From an uncultured Pseudomonadota bacterium (GTDB lineage Bacteria > Pseudomonadota > Alphaproteobacteria > Rs-D84): 35,947 nt of DNA. The position numbers and the translations under genes were made by a program. Shown here in pieces: positions 17,485 to 24,627 of this stretch. The notes beneath the pieces were generated by a model. It worked only from the letters and a program-made list of their open reading frames with translations, did not search any database and was not told the DNA's origin. Every line of letters starts with the position of its first letter. Positions within the stretch are counted from its first letter, which is position 1. The stretch is from assembly GCA_949283535.1 (NCBI GenBank), contig CASDTC010000009.1, forward strand, positions 1 through 35,947, in the 5' to 3' direction.

Positions 17485-17739
17485 TTATTTTTTCGATGTT
17501 TTCTTTTTTGCAGGTGCTTTCTTTACCGTTGCTGAAACGGTTTTCTTGCCAAATTCAGATTTAAATGCGCGATACAGCCCCGCGCCGCAAATATATGCAA
17601 CCAGTGCACTGAACGCGGTCAACAATCCAGGAATCAGTCCGTCTGAAAAATATGCAAAAAATATAACTGCAACAATCAGTACGATTGTATAACCCAGATT
17701 TTTACCGAAAACATTTAAAATTCTTTCAAAAGTGTTCAT
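17485..17739 (-). CDS. small membrane protein with Lys-rich tail
   Basis: An 84-residue protein with two hydrophobic segments (GYTIVLIVAVIFFAYF and LLTAFSALVAYICGAGLY) and a basic C-terminus ending KKAPAKKKTSKK that should lie in the cytoplasm. An AAAGGGAT ribosome site precedes the ATG. The family is not recognised. It is convergent with secG. Confidence 0.7.
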   Translation of the reverse strand: MNTFERILNVFGKNLGYTIVLIVAVIFFAYFSDGLIPGLLTAFSALVAYICGAGLYRAFKSEFGKKTVSATVKKAPAKKKTSKK

Positions 17740-17795
17740 TTTTATCCCTTTGGTTTGGACGCAAATATTATATCATATTTTAAGTAAAAAATCCA

Positions 17796-17828
17796 TAAAA
17801 AACGACCGCGCGCAATGTCGTGGTCGTT
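17796..17828 (-). terminator. intrinsic terminator of the bactofilin-like gene
   Basis: Minus strand: AACGACC (17822-17828) pairs with GGTCGTT (17801-17807), followed by TTTTTTA. Confidence 0.8.
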
Positions 17829-17850
17829 ATATTTTGGTATTTGTTTGATT

Positions 17851-18630
17851 TTATATAATTACTTGTCCACCAATGCGGGCAGTGCCAGGAATTGGACCAA
17901 ACGATGATGTTGGTGTTACATAAATGTTGCCTGTTACAGTAAATTCGCCCGCAAATTGTAATAATCCCATATCGCGCAGGAACAAGTTGCCTTCGACACG
18001 AACGCCGCGCGGCAATGTATATTTGCGCATGTTTTGCAGAAACAAATTTCCCCGCACAACATCGCCAGTTTTTAACATTGTTGCCGCACCACGACTGTCA
18101 ATAATTACATCGCCATACATTACTTTGCCACAACGGGCGGTTTGCTGAATTGCGACCATATCTGGTTTAACCTGTGCAACATTAACAGGTTTGTCAATTA
18201 ATGCACGCGTTTTTGCGTCATGACGCAATGGTAATGTCGCAGATTCCTGGCGAACACGCACTGACCGCGGGGCAGGCTGTTCAGAAACGCTGATTTGTGG
18301 TTTGATATTTGTTTCAATATCGTTTTTTGCGACAATAACAACAGGTGTCTTATTGCTGTTTATAATATCTATGATTAACATTGAAAACAGAACAATTATT
18401 GCACACAATAAAGTGCTGTTAACCAATCCAATTAAATCCAGACCACGAACCCATGTCCAAATTTTTTTGCATGCGTGTCCAATTGCACGAAATGGAACGC
18501 ATATAATATTCCACATGCGCCACCAAAATGTTTTTTGGTTTTTACTTTTGCGGCTGCTGGTATTTTTACGGGCATTTGCCTTTTTTTCTACACGCCGTGC
18601 CGCGATTTTCATTTTTAATGACTTGAACAT
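17851..18630 (-). CDS. membrane-anchored bactofilin-like protein
   Basis: A 259-residue protein starting at ATG 18630 (MFKSLKM), preceded by AAGGTGAG; a GTG three codons upstream overlaps that ribosome site. The N-terminus is strongly basic, followed by one transmembrane helix (TLLCAIIVLFSMLIIDII, about residues 75-95). After a disordered linker, the C-terminal 90 residues show short right-handed beta-helix turns: VMYGDVIIDSRGAATMLKTGDVVRGNLFLQNM, RVEGNLFLRDMG, FTVTGNIYVTP and RIGGQVII. This repeat style resembles bactofilin or polymer-forming proteins. A single Cys (ARCGK) precedes the helix. Function not established. Confidence 0.68.
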   Translation of the reverse strand: MFKSLKMKIAARRVEKKANARKNTSSRKSKNQKTFWWRMWNIICVPFRAIGHACKKIWTWVRGLDLIGLVNSTLLCAIIVLFSMLIIDIINSNKTPVVIVAKNDIETNIKPQISVSEQPAPRSVRVRQESATLPLRHDAKTRALIDKPVNVAQVKPDMVAIQQTARCGKVMYGDVIIDSRGAATMLKTGDVVRGNLFLQNMRKYTLPRGVRVEGNLFLRDMGLLQFAGEFTVTGNIYVTPTSSFGPIPGTARIGGQVII

Positions 18631-18657
18631 GAATCTCACCTTTTTTATTTCATATTA

Positions 18658-18709
18658 TTTATACCCTAAAAATAATATTTGTCAAGTATTTTGTCAAGAT
18701 ATTTGTCAA
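18658..18709 (-). promoter_or_regulatory. promoter with three tandem TTGACA boxes
   Basis: Minus strand has TTGACA at 18704-18709, 18692-18697 and 18680-18685, exactly 12 bases apart. The last one is 16 bases from TATAAA (18658-18663). The start is expected near 18651, 20 bases before the bactofilin-like ATG. Confidence 0.65.
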
Positions 18710-18771
18710 ATTATTTTTGTTTTGCGATTCAATTGACGGATTATGGTATTTTAGGCTAGGGTATAATCATA

Positions 18772-19509
18772 ATGAAAATTATTCGGGTTTTTGCGCTGTT
18801 GTTATTATCTGGATGCGTTGGCACTGGCACATGGCGTGCGCCAAGTGATTTTTCATATGTTCCAATTGTCGCAGGGGATTTTGAAATTGCCACATGGCAA
18901 AAATTATCTGATAATACAGACCCAATTCATATTTATATCGAAGGTGATGGTCATGCATTTAACGGTCGCGGCATGCCAACGGCCAATCCAACGCCCCATG
19001 GAACATTGGTTCGTGATTTTGCCGTATCAGATACCGCGTCAAATGTTGTATATATGGCGCGCCCATGCCAGTATATAATGTCGCCCGCGTGTCGACAAAC
19101 AGACTGGACAGATGGACGATTTTCATCGCGTGTAATTGATTCTGTGGCGGTGGCAATAAAATCAATTGCTGACACCAGACCGGTTATTTTAATTGGATAT
19201 TCTGGTGGTGCAATGGTTTCTGGGTTAATAATCAACCAGCACCCAGAAATAAATGTTGTTCAATGGATAACAATTGCCGGTGTGTTGAATCATCATGATT
19301 GGACAAATTATTTTGGCGACAGCCCATTGAAAAATTCTGTGGATATGAATAATTTACCAGACATCCCACAAATACATTATGTCGGAACAAATGATGAAAC
19401 AGTACCAATGGAATTAACATTTAAATGGGCAAAATCTGAAAACATCGAAATGGTACAGGGCGCAACACATAACGATTTCGATAATTTAAAAATAAATTTT
19501 ATACATTAA
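18772..19509 (+). CDS. alpha/beta-hydrolase lipoprotein
   Basis: A 245-residue lipoprotein with lipobox LSGC (Cys 15). The mature part has alpha/beta-hydrolase landmarks: an oxyanion-side strand IHIYIEGDGHAF, the nucleophile elbow LIGYSGGAMVS (Gly-Tyr-Ser-Gly-Gly), an acid in YVGTNDETVP and a late His in GATHNDF. A disulphide between two cysteines (RPCQY and PACRQ) is plausible. A TATAAT ends only 4 bases before the ATG, so the message has almost no leader. The substrate (ester or lipid) is unknown. Confidence 0.8.
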   Translation: MKIIRVFALLLLSGCVGTGTWRAPSDFSYVPIVAGDFEIATWQKLSDNTDPIHIYIEGDGHAFNGRGMPTANPTPHGTLVRDFAVSDTASNVVYMARPCQYIMSPACRQTDWTDGRFSSRVIDSVAVAIKSIADTRPVILIGYSGGAMVSGLIINQHPEINVVQWITIAGVLNHHDWTNYFGDSPLKNSVDMNNLPDIPQIHYVGTNDETVPMELTFKWAKSENIEMVQGATHNDFDNLKINFIH

Positions 19510-19558
19510 ACTATTACGATATTGACAAAATGATATTTTTGTATTACTTATAATAAGT

Positions 19559-20302
19559 ATGAATACAAACATTAATATTTTGCCGATTTTTAACCAGTCT
19601 GCCCCCGGCGTCTGGGATGATTTTTTGCGTATTCAGGCGGCGGCGATGCGTCATGTTTATAATTATAAAATGGATAATACTGATTTTGAAGCCGCTAAAT
19701 TGAGTCTAAAAAATGATTGGCGACATTATACATATAATTTTGCATTTGGCGCGAACGATAATGATTCCATGATTGGTTTTATCCAGGGAAATTGTATCCG
19801 GGGTATTACCACAATTCAGGGATTATATGTAATGCCGCAATATATGTCGCAACATGTTGGGGCGCGATTGCTGCGACGCGCGGAACAATATGCGTCAATG
19901 GTGTCAAAGTCAATAGAATTGGTTTCATTGCTGCGCGCCCAGGGATTTTATGAACATCATGGATATACCCAATCTGGTCCCGGCAATAACAGTTATACAA
20001 AGCGAATTTCGCGTACACCACATTGTGAAACAGTTCCCGTTTTCAGACCAACGCCACAAATCGTTCGTGCGTGCCAAAAAATTGCGGCGGGAAATGGATA
20101 TGCATTTGATGCAAATGCAATATCTGGGGAACATAATCCGATGTTTGTGTATTTTGATGTAAATTCTGCTGTCTGTGGTTTTTCTGTGGCGGACCATAAT
20201 GGCGATATTCGTGTATGCATTGCGCCACATCAACCGACCGATTTTATTCATAACAGATTAACACGCGAAATGAAAATGATTGTGCGTTCAAAAACGCGGT
20301 AA
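19559..20302 (+). CDS. GNAT family acetyltransferase-like protein with C-terminal extension
   Basis: A 247-residue cytosolic protein. Residues 1-145 fit a GNAT fold: SMIGFIQGNCIRGITTIQGLYVMPQYMSQHVGARLLRRAEQYA, including the VMPQYxxxxVGxxLL acetyl-CoA loop, then LRAQGFYEHHGY as the usual late motif. The remaining 100 residues (from RPTPQIVRACQKIA) form a second domain that could be a degenerate GNAT repeat. A TATAAT lies 4 bases before the ATG, with TTGACA further upstream at 19522-19527. Substrate unknown. Confidence 0.72.
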   Translation: MNTNINILPIFNQSAPGVWDDFLRIQAAAMRHVYNYKMDNTDFEAAKLSLKNDWRHYTYNFAFGANDNDSMIGFIQGNCIRGITTIQGLYVMPQYMSQHVGARLLRRAEQYASMVSKSIELVSLLRAQGFYEHHGYTQSGPGNNSYTKRISRTPHCETVPVFRPTPQIVRACQKIAAGNGYAFDANAISGEHNPMFVYFDVNSAVCGFSVADHNGDIRVCIAPHQPTDFIHNRLTREMKMIVRSKTR

Positions 20303-20472
20303 TTTTTCAGAAATGAAATATTTTTCCCGCCAATTTCCACCATTATATTTATTATAACATAGTTTAAAATAAAAAATTATACAGTAAAACCAGGAATATC
20401 TTCTCCTGTAAATATGATTCCAAATATATCAAAATATTCATATTTATTTTGCATAATAAAAAGGAGAGAGAT

Positions 20473-20775
20473 ATGCAAAAACAATATGATGCAATGTGGA
20501 ACAGCATCGAATACATTGCCAAATCAAAAAATTTATCTTGTTCTGGTTTGGCACAAAGCGGCGGTCTGGATCCTACAACATTTAATAAAAGCAAACGCCA
20601 TTCTAAATACGGTCAACCCCGATGGTTGTCAATGGAAACAATATTCAAGATATTAAAATCCACCCATACCAGATTTTTAGATTATGCAGTTATATTACAA
20701 AGTTTTCTGGATCTGTATTGTGATATGCCTGAATACGATAAAATTAATAAAGCCGCAAAGCCAAATAAAAAATAA
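20473..20775 (+). CDS. second stand-alone helix-turn-helix protein (S24-repressor N-domain type)
   Basis: A 100-residue protein from ATG 20473 (MQKQYDAMW), preceded by AAGGAGAGAG. WNSIEYIAKSKNLSCSGLAQSGGLDPTTFNKSKR, then PRWLSMETIFKILKSTHTRFLDY, aligns closely with the protein at 7559-7807 (shared LA..GxD...xNKSKR and W-S). It has a longer C-terminal tail (LQSFLDLYCDMPEYDKINK) but still no S24 peptidase domain. Two such modules in 13 kb suggest a small paralogue family of transcription factors. Targets are unknown. Confidence 0.78.
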   Translation: MQKQYDAMWNSIEYIAKSKNLSCSGLAQSGGLDPTTFNKSKRHSKYGQPRWLSMETIFKILKSTHTRFLDYAVILQSFLDLYCDMPEYDKINKAAKPNKK

Positions 20776-20789
20776 ATTTATATTTTTTC

Positions 20790-20817
20790 TTGCAATTTGC
20801 ATAAAAGTGTATAGAAT
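20790..20817 (+). promoter_or_regulatory. tRNA-Arg promoter
   Basis: TTGCAA (20790-20795), 16-bp spacer, TAGAAT (20812-20817), 11 bases before the tRNA. Confidence 0.6.
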
Positions 20818-20828
20818 AAAAGACCGTT

Positions 20829-20905
20829 GCGCCCATGGCTCAATTGGATAGAGCATCTGACTACGGATCAGAAGGTTGAGGGTTCGAATCCTTCTGGGCG
20901 CGCCA
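20829..20905 (+). tRNA. tRNA-Arg (anticodon ACG)
   Basis: Complete cloverleaf: acceptor GCGCCCA (20829-20835) with TGGGCGC (20895-20901), D-arm GGCTCAATTGGATAGAGC, anticodon arm CTGACTACGGATCAG (ACG), T-loop GGTTCGAATCC, discriminator G (20902) and encoded CCA (20903-20905). Confidence 0.96.
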
Positions 20906-20915
20906 GAATAAAAAC

Positions 20916-20938
20916 ATCACCCAACGGGTGATTTTTTT
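20916..20938 (+). terminator. intrinsic terminator of tRNA-Arg
   Basis: ATCACCC (20916-20922), loop AAC, GGGTGAT (20926-20932), then a run of T. Confidence 0.85.
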
Positions 20939-20945
20939 ATTATGA

Positions 20946-21057
20946 TGCCCGCCCCAGGATTTGAACCCGAACAACAGGGTTCGACAATAAGTAGATTTGG
21001 CAAGCGTTGTGCAGCCAAATCGTCACGAATGCCCCGCAGCCGGCACATTTTGTGCCG
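20946..21057. other. GC-rich tRNA-like or mobile-element debris
   Basis: This stretch is more GC-rich than its surroundings. On the minus strand 20949-20972 resembles the T-arm and acceptor end of a tRNA (GGGTTCAAATCC followed by TGGGGCGGGC), but I cannot find a matching 5' acceptor strand. Two plus-strand hairpins follow: GATTTGGC/GCCAAATC (20994-21021) and CGGCACA/TGTGCCG (21041-21057). An open frame runs through it but has no ribosome site or recognisable product. Confidence 0.4.
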
Positions 21058-21060
21058 TGC

Positions 21061-21084
21061 GAGGGAATCCTTCTGGGCGCGCCA
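21061..21084 (+). repeat. partial duplicate of the tRNA-Arg 3' end
   Basis: The 24 bases match tRNA-Arg positions 20878-20905 exactly apart from a 4-base gap (TTCG of the T-loop is missing). The two copies are direct repeats about 180 bases apart, the arrangement left by integration into, or duplication of, a tRNA 3' end. Confidence 0.8.
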
Positions 21085-21110
21085 AGTTTCTTTTATTATT
21101 ATTAATAATA

Positions 21111-21137
21111 CAAAAACAGCGGGCAATCCCCGCTGTT
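21111..21137 (-). terminator. intrinsic terminator of the 55-codon gene
   Basis: Minus strand: AACAGCGGG (21129-21137) pairs with CCCGCTGTT (21115-21123), followed by TTTTTG. Confidence 0.85.
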
Positions 21138-21153
21138 GTTTAATTAATTCTAT

Positions 21154-21321
21154 TTAATATTTTCCATAATAATCACACCACCCGCCCAAACCGGCGATTC
21201 CCGTACCTGTTGCGCCCGTAATTTCATATGTACCAGTGGTATCGGTTACAACACTGTTATTGGTCAGATAGCATTGACCAATATTTTCGGCACCTGTTGG
21301 TCCACCGATTATTTTCGGCAT
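21154..21321 (-). CDS. 55-residue orphan protein, pilin-C-terminus-like
   Basis: Minus-strand frame from ATG 21321 to TAA 21154. The protein begins MPKIIGGPTGAENIGQCYL and ends LGGWCDYYGKY, with a glycine/threonine-rich centre and two cysteines. The Cys spacing and small-residue strands recall the C-terminal part of type IV pilin-like proteins, but there is no hydrophobic N-terminal helix or signal peptide. It is followed 16 bases later by a strong terminator, which supports a real transcription unit. No ribosome site is seen before the ATG, so it may instead be the 3' remnant of a longer decayed gene. Confidence 0.5.
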   Translation of the reverse strand: MPKIIGGPTGAENIGQCYLTNNSVVTDTTGTYEITGATGTGIAGLGGWCDYYGKY

Positions 21322-21458
21322 TTTTGTTTTATAAAAAATCCCAGAAATCTATACTGTTTATAAAGTCAAATTGTCATATAAAATTTAGCAAATTAAATAA
21401 ATAAAATATTATGGTAAAATGAAAAATATTCATCGACTGGTAATTAAAAGGAGACAAT

Positions 21459-21800
21459 ATGTCAAAAGCAAAAAAGTTAGCATTCACATTGGGGGTGGCG
21501 GGCATGTCAATGTTGCCGATGAAATCCATTGCCCAGGATCAGGATGCGGCACTGAAAGAATATAAAAAGCAGGCACAGACAGAACTGCGTGAATTTAAAA
21601 GCGCAATTGACTCTGCATTTGTTGAATTTAAAAATGCCCAAGAACAAAATTTTGCGGAATTTCGCGATGCAATGTTGCGGGCGTTAAATAATGAAAAATA
21701 TGCCAATGCATTGGCGCAACCATGGCAAGAATATGAATTACAGTCTGATGAAGTAATCGTATCAAATACGGCAAAACGCAAAAGACAAAATACCAGATAA
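21459..21800 (+). CDS. secreted helical protein, unknown function
   Basis: A 113-residue protein after an AAGGAGA ribosome site. A signal peptide (KKLAFTLGVAGMSMLPMKSIAQ) is followed by a charged, continuously helical region with phenylalanines at regular spacing (YKKQAQTELREFKSAIDSAFVEFKNAQEQNFAEFRDAM), likely an amphipathic or coiled-coil helix in the periplasm, and a basic tail KRKRQNTR. The EFK / EFR repeats are about 11 residues apart. Family not recognised. It has its own terminator overlapping the tdk stop codon. Confidence 0.75.
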   Translation: MSKAKKLAFTLGVAGMSMLPMKSIAQDQDAALKEYKKQAQTELREFKSAIDSAFVEFKNAQEQNFAEFRDAMLRALNNEKYANALAQPWQEYELQSDEVIVSNTAKRKRQNTR

Positions 21801-21802
21801 AA

Positions 21803-21832
21803 AATACAGCGCCAATACGGCGCCGTATTTTT
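21803..21832 (+). terminator. intrinsic terminator before tdk (convergent)
   Basis: AATAC-A-GCGCC (21803-21813) pairs with GGCGC-C-GTATT (21819-21829) with one A-C mismatch, followed by T-run. Confidence 0.75.
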
Positions 21833-22409
21833 ATCGTTGTTTATCGTTGCCGTGATATAACAAATTAAAATGTTTGCGGCATACAGATTTATACATTCCG
21901 TCACCAACCGCAATTTGTGCGCCGGAACGAACAACATGACCATCTGAATCATATCGCAGATGATGTGTCGCCAAATGCATACAACCCGGTATTTGACATG
22001 TTGATTCCATGCGATGCAGTTTTGCGCCAACCTCTATTAACCGGCGCGATGCAGGAAATATGCATTCATTACTGTCAATCATTAATCCATAGCACATAAT
22101 AATTATCGGTGAATTGTCGGCAATGTGTACCAGGTGGTCTATGTCAGATGGACTGAAAAACTGGATTTCATCAATTAAAACCATTTTTGTATCGAGCGCC
22201 GGCATCCATTGTGATAAATTATCCATTATTCGTGCTGGTGCCGATATACCAATGCGGGAATTAACCATATTTTCACTGAAACGGTTGTCAATTTTTGGCT
22301 TTATAATTTCCGTTTTATTGCCGTTTTTGTTTTGGTTATATGCGTTTATAATCAACTGGGCTGATTTTGAACAACCCATTGTCCCATAATGAAAATGCAA
22401 GTTTGCCAT
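21831..22409 (-). CDS. tdk: thymidine kinase
   Basis: A 192-residue type II thymidine kinase that phosphorylates thymidine in the salvage pathway. The P-loop region reads HYGTMGCSKSAQLI, where the second Gly of the usual GKS is Ser. Walker B-like DEIQFF (about 80) and CYGLMID follow, and zinc ligands are found at CQIPGCMHLATHHLR and in the C-terminal VCRKH. It lies 12 bases downstream of htpX on the same strand with an AAAGGA ribosome site, so the two are co-transcribed. Confidence 0.9.
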   Translation of the reverse strand: MANLHFHYGTMGCSKSAQLIINAYNQNKNGNKTEIIKPKIDNRFSENMVNSRIGISAPARIMDNLSQWMPALDTKMVLIDEIQFFSPSDIDHLVHIADNSPIIIMCYGLMIDSNECIFPASRRLIEVGAKLHRMESTCQIPGCMHLATHHLRYDSDGHVVRSGAQIAVGDGMYKSVCRKHFNLLYHGNDKQR

Positions 22410-22421
22410 TTTTTATTTCCT

Positions 22422-23360
22422 TTATCCCTGTGCCATTGATTCCAATCGTTCAATGCGTTTTTCCACGGGTGGATGTGTTGCCATCAGTGAACTGATAAAT
22501 TCGCGTGGACCACCCGGATTTGCAATACAAACCGCCGCCATTGATTTTACTTTATCCAAGCATTCAACGCGTGCGTCCGTTGTAATTTTACGCAGTGCCG
22601 ATGCCAACGCCGCAGGATTACGGGTGATTTGTGCGCCTGTGGCATCGGCGGCATATTCGCGATTTCGTGAAATTGCCATACGCAAAATTGGGGTTATAAT
22701 CAGGTTAAACACCATAAATGCCAGCCAAACCATTAACAATATTGCCCCAGAACTGTTTTTATTATCATCATTATTACCGCCGCTGACCATTGCCATACGC
22801 AAAATTATATCTGCGGCAAATACAGTAACGCCAACACCAGTTATCAACATCATATCCAGCCGAATATCACGATTGCCGATATGTGCCATTTCGTGCGCGA
22901 TAACACCCTCTAATTCTAATCTGTCCAATTTTTTTATAATTCCGCGTGTCAATGCAACTGATGCATCGCGTGGACTGCGCCCTGTGGCAAATGCGTTCAT
23001 AGAATCGTCATCAATAATATACACCCGGGGGCGTGGCAAACCGGCGGCAATTGCAACATTTTCAACAGCACGGAATATTTCCCGATTTTCTTTGTCTGTA
23101 TCAAAAATTTCATGTGCGTGTGCCGAATGCAGCATCATTGAATCGCCAAATGCCCATGATATGACCAACCACACCGCACATGCAATGAATGTTGGAATTG
23201 CGACCTGAATCGCGGTTCGCATTGCCTGGTCAGCTGGGACGACAATCCATGTAAATAAAAACACCAATGCAATAAATATCAATGGAAAGCACGCAACTAA
23301 TATAATTGTCTTTATATTATTGCTGCGAATATGATCATATACTGTTTTGACTTTCTTCAT
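22422..23360 (-). CDS. htpX: M48 family protease HtpX
   Basis: A 312-residue inner-membrane zinc metalloprotease for quality control of membrane proteins. Two N-terminal transmembrane helices (about 18-42 and 50-72) precede the catalytic site VIAHEMAHIGNRD (HExxH), two further hydrophobic segments (MMLITGVGVTVFAADII and ILLMVWLAFMVFNLIITPIL) and the third ligand Glu in SRNREYAADATGA. MNAFATGRSPRDASVALTRG is the family signature. Length is a little above the 285-300 typical. First gene of an htpX-tdk operon. Confidence 0.94.
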   Translation of the reverse strand: MKKVKTVYDHIRSNNIKTIILVACFPLIFIALVFLFTWIVVPADQAMRTAIQVAIPTFIACAVWLVISWAFGDSMMLHSAHAHEIFDTDKENREIFRAVENVAIAAGLPRPRVYIIDDDSMNAFATGRSPRDASVALTRGIIKKLDRLELEGVIAHEMAHIGNRDIRLDMMLITGVGVTVFAADIILRMAMVSGGNNDDNKNSSGAILLMVWLAFMVFNLIITPILRMAISRNREYAADATGAQITRNPAALASALRKITTDARVECLDKVKSMAAVCIANPGGPREFISSLMATHPPVEKRIERLESMAQG

Positions 23361-23425
23361 AGTAAATGGTTCCTGTTAAAATTTTATTATTTGCCACATA
23401 TTATAAACAAAAAATAAGGCGCGTC

Positions 23426-24595
23426 ATGAAAAATATTTTACGATTTGTCATGTTGCTGTTTTGTTTCGATGTTTATGCGGCAACGACACGATTTGATGTT
23501 TCAGCATCTGATTTTTCTGGAATGCCAGAATACCTGATTGATACGGCACATGCATGGTCTGGGATTTTTGAAAGTTTGGGCGCCAGTGGGGCAATTGCAT
23601 CATATGTGCATGATATCCAGTCTGTGGATGTTGCAAAATATATAGATGCTATATCTGTCCTAGGATTTAATAATACGGCAATGGCAATATATGAAATAAA
23701 TCATCATATTGACCAGGCTTTTTCTGTTGTCGACACCCCATTAATATCACGTCGCAGCCAATGCGAGAAAAATTTAGCAAATTGTGTTTCTGCGCGCCGT
23801 ACATTGGTGGTTGATGGTCATGTATTTGGTAATTTTGCTGATTTTGATTCTGGGAAAAATGGTGATTTTAAAACAAAAAATACCGGTTTTTCTGTAAATG
23901 CCAAGGGTTATGTCGCAGATGGATGGTTGTTTGGTGTGCAATACACGCGTTCAATGACTGATACGCATGATACGCGTGTTTATTCTGATGCGACTGGCAA
24001 CAGCATAACAATGTTTTCACAATATTTGTCTAAATCAGGCATTTTTATAAATTCTGGGTTAAATGCGGGTCATACCAGTTGGAATGCGGACAAGTCAATT
24101 GTTGGTATTCCGGATCCCAGTGCATATGAAACAGATTTTTACGCCGCCCAAATAAATGCCGGAATCCGAATGTTTCGAAATCGCATATCTGTTGCGCCAC
24201 AAATCAGTGTCAGGTATCAATACATGTCAGCAGATAAATATGTTGATGCCGCGGCACAAACATTTGATGATTGGTGGTTTAATACATTGAATGCGTCTGC
24301 ATCTGTGGATTTGGGCTTTGACTTTATCGGCACTGATTTTATTGTGCGACCAAATATGCGAATTGGTGGTGGGTATGATTTAATCAGTCATGGTACAGAC
24401 GCAATGCATGTTCAATTAATAAATGGTGCGTTATACAATATCCCAATTGAAACGCCGCATCGTGCATCAATGAATGGCGCAATTGGGGTAAATTTTTATA
24501 CACGCAATTTTGCCGCTGGATTAAACTATCAATTGGATATGCGGTCTGATTATGTATCACATACAATAATGGCAAAATTAAAGATAGGCTTTTAA
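23426..24595 (+). CDS. autotransporter-type outer-membrane beta-barrel protein
   Basis: A 389-residue exported protein starting at ATG 23426 (MKNILRFVMLLFCFDVYA signal peptide), with an ATAAGG ribosome site. A short helical passenger segment (about 25-125, with two cysteines CEKNLANC) leads into strands typical of the autotransporter barrel: GFSVNAKGYVADGWLFGVQYTRSMTD, GIFINSGLNAGHTSW, ISVAPQISVRYQYMSADKYVD, FIVRPNMRIGGGYDLI and AGLNYQLDMRSDYVSHTIMAKLKIGF with terminal Phe. The passenger is very short for an autotransporter, so it may simply be a porin-like barrel. Confidence 0.8.
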   Translation: MKNILRFVMLLFCFDVYAATTRFDVSASDFSGMPEYLIDTAHAWSGIFESLGASGAIASYVHDIQSVDVAKYIDAISVLGFNNTAMAIYEINHHIDQAFSVVDTPLISRRSQCEKNLANCVSARRTLVVDGHVFGNFADFDSGKNGDFKTKNTGFSVNAKGYVADGWLFGVQYTRSMTDTHDTRVYSDATGNSITMFSQYLSKSGIFINSGLNAGHTSWNADKSIVGIPDPSAYETDFYAAQINAGIRMFRNRISVAPQISVRYQYMSADKYVDAAAQTFDDWWFNTLNASASVDLGFDFIGTDFIVRPNMRIGGGYDLISHGTDAMHVQLINGALYNIPIETPHRASMNGAIGVNFYTRNFAAGLNYQLDMRSDYVSHTIMAKLKIGF

Positions 24596-24627
24596 ATTAA
24601 TTGCCAAAATGATATAATATTCGCGAT

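Noticed and set aside
20829..20905. tRNA-Arg(ACG) as a pseudogene because of the adjacent duplication
   Set aside because: All arms pair, CCA is encoded and promoter and terminator are present, so it should be functional.
20942..21157. 71-residue frame across the tRNA-like debris
   Set aside because: The translation is typical of reading through tRNA-like sequence, without a ribosome site or a recognisable domain.
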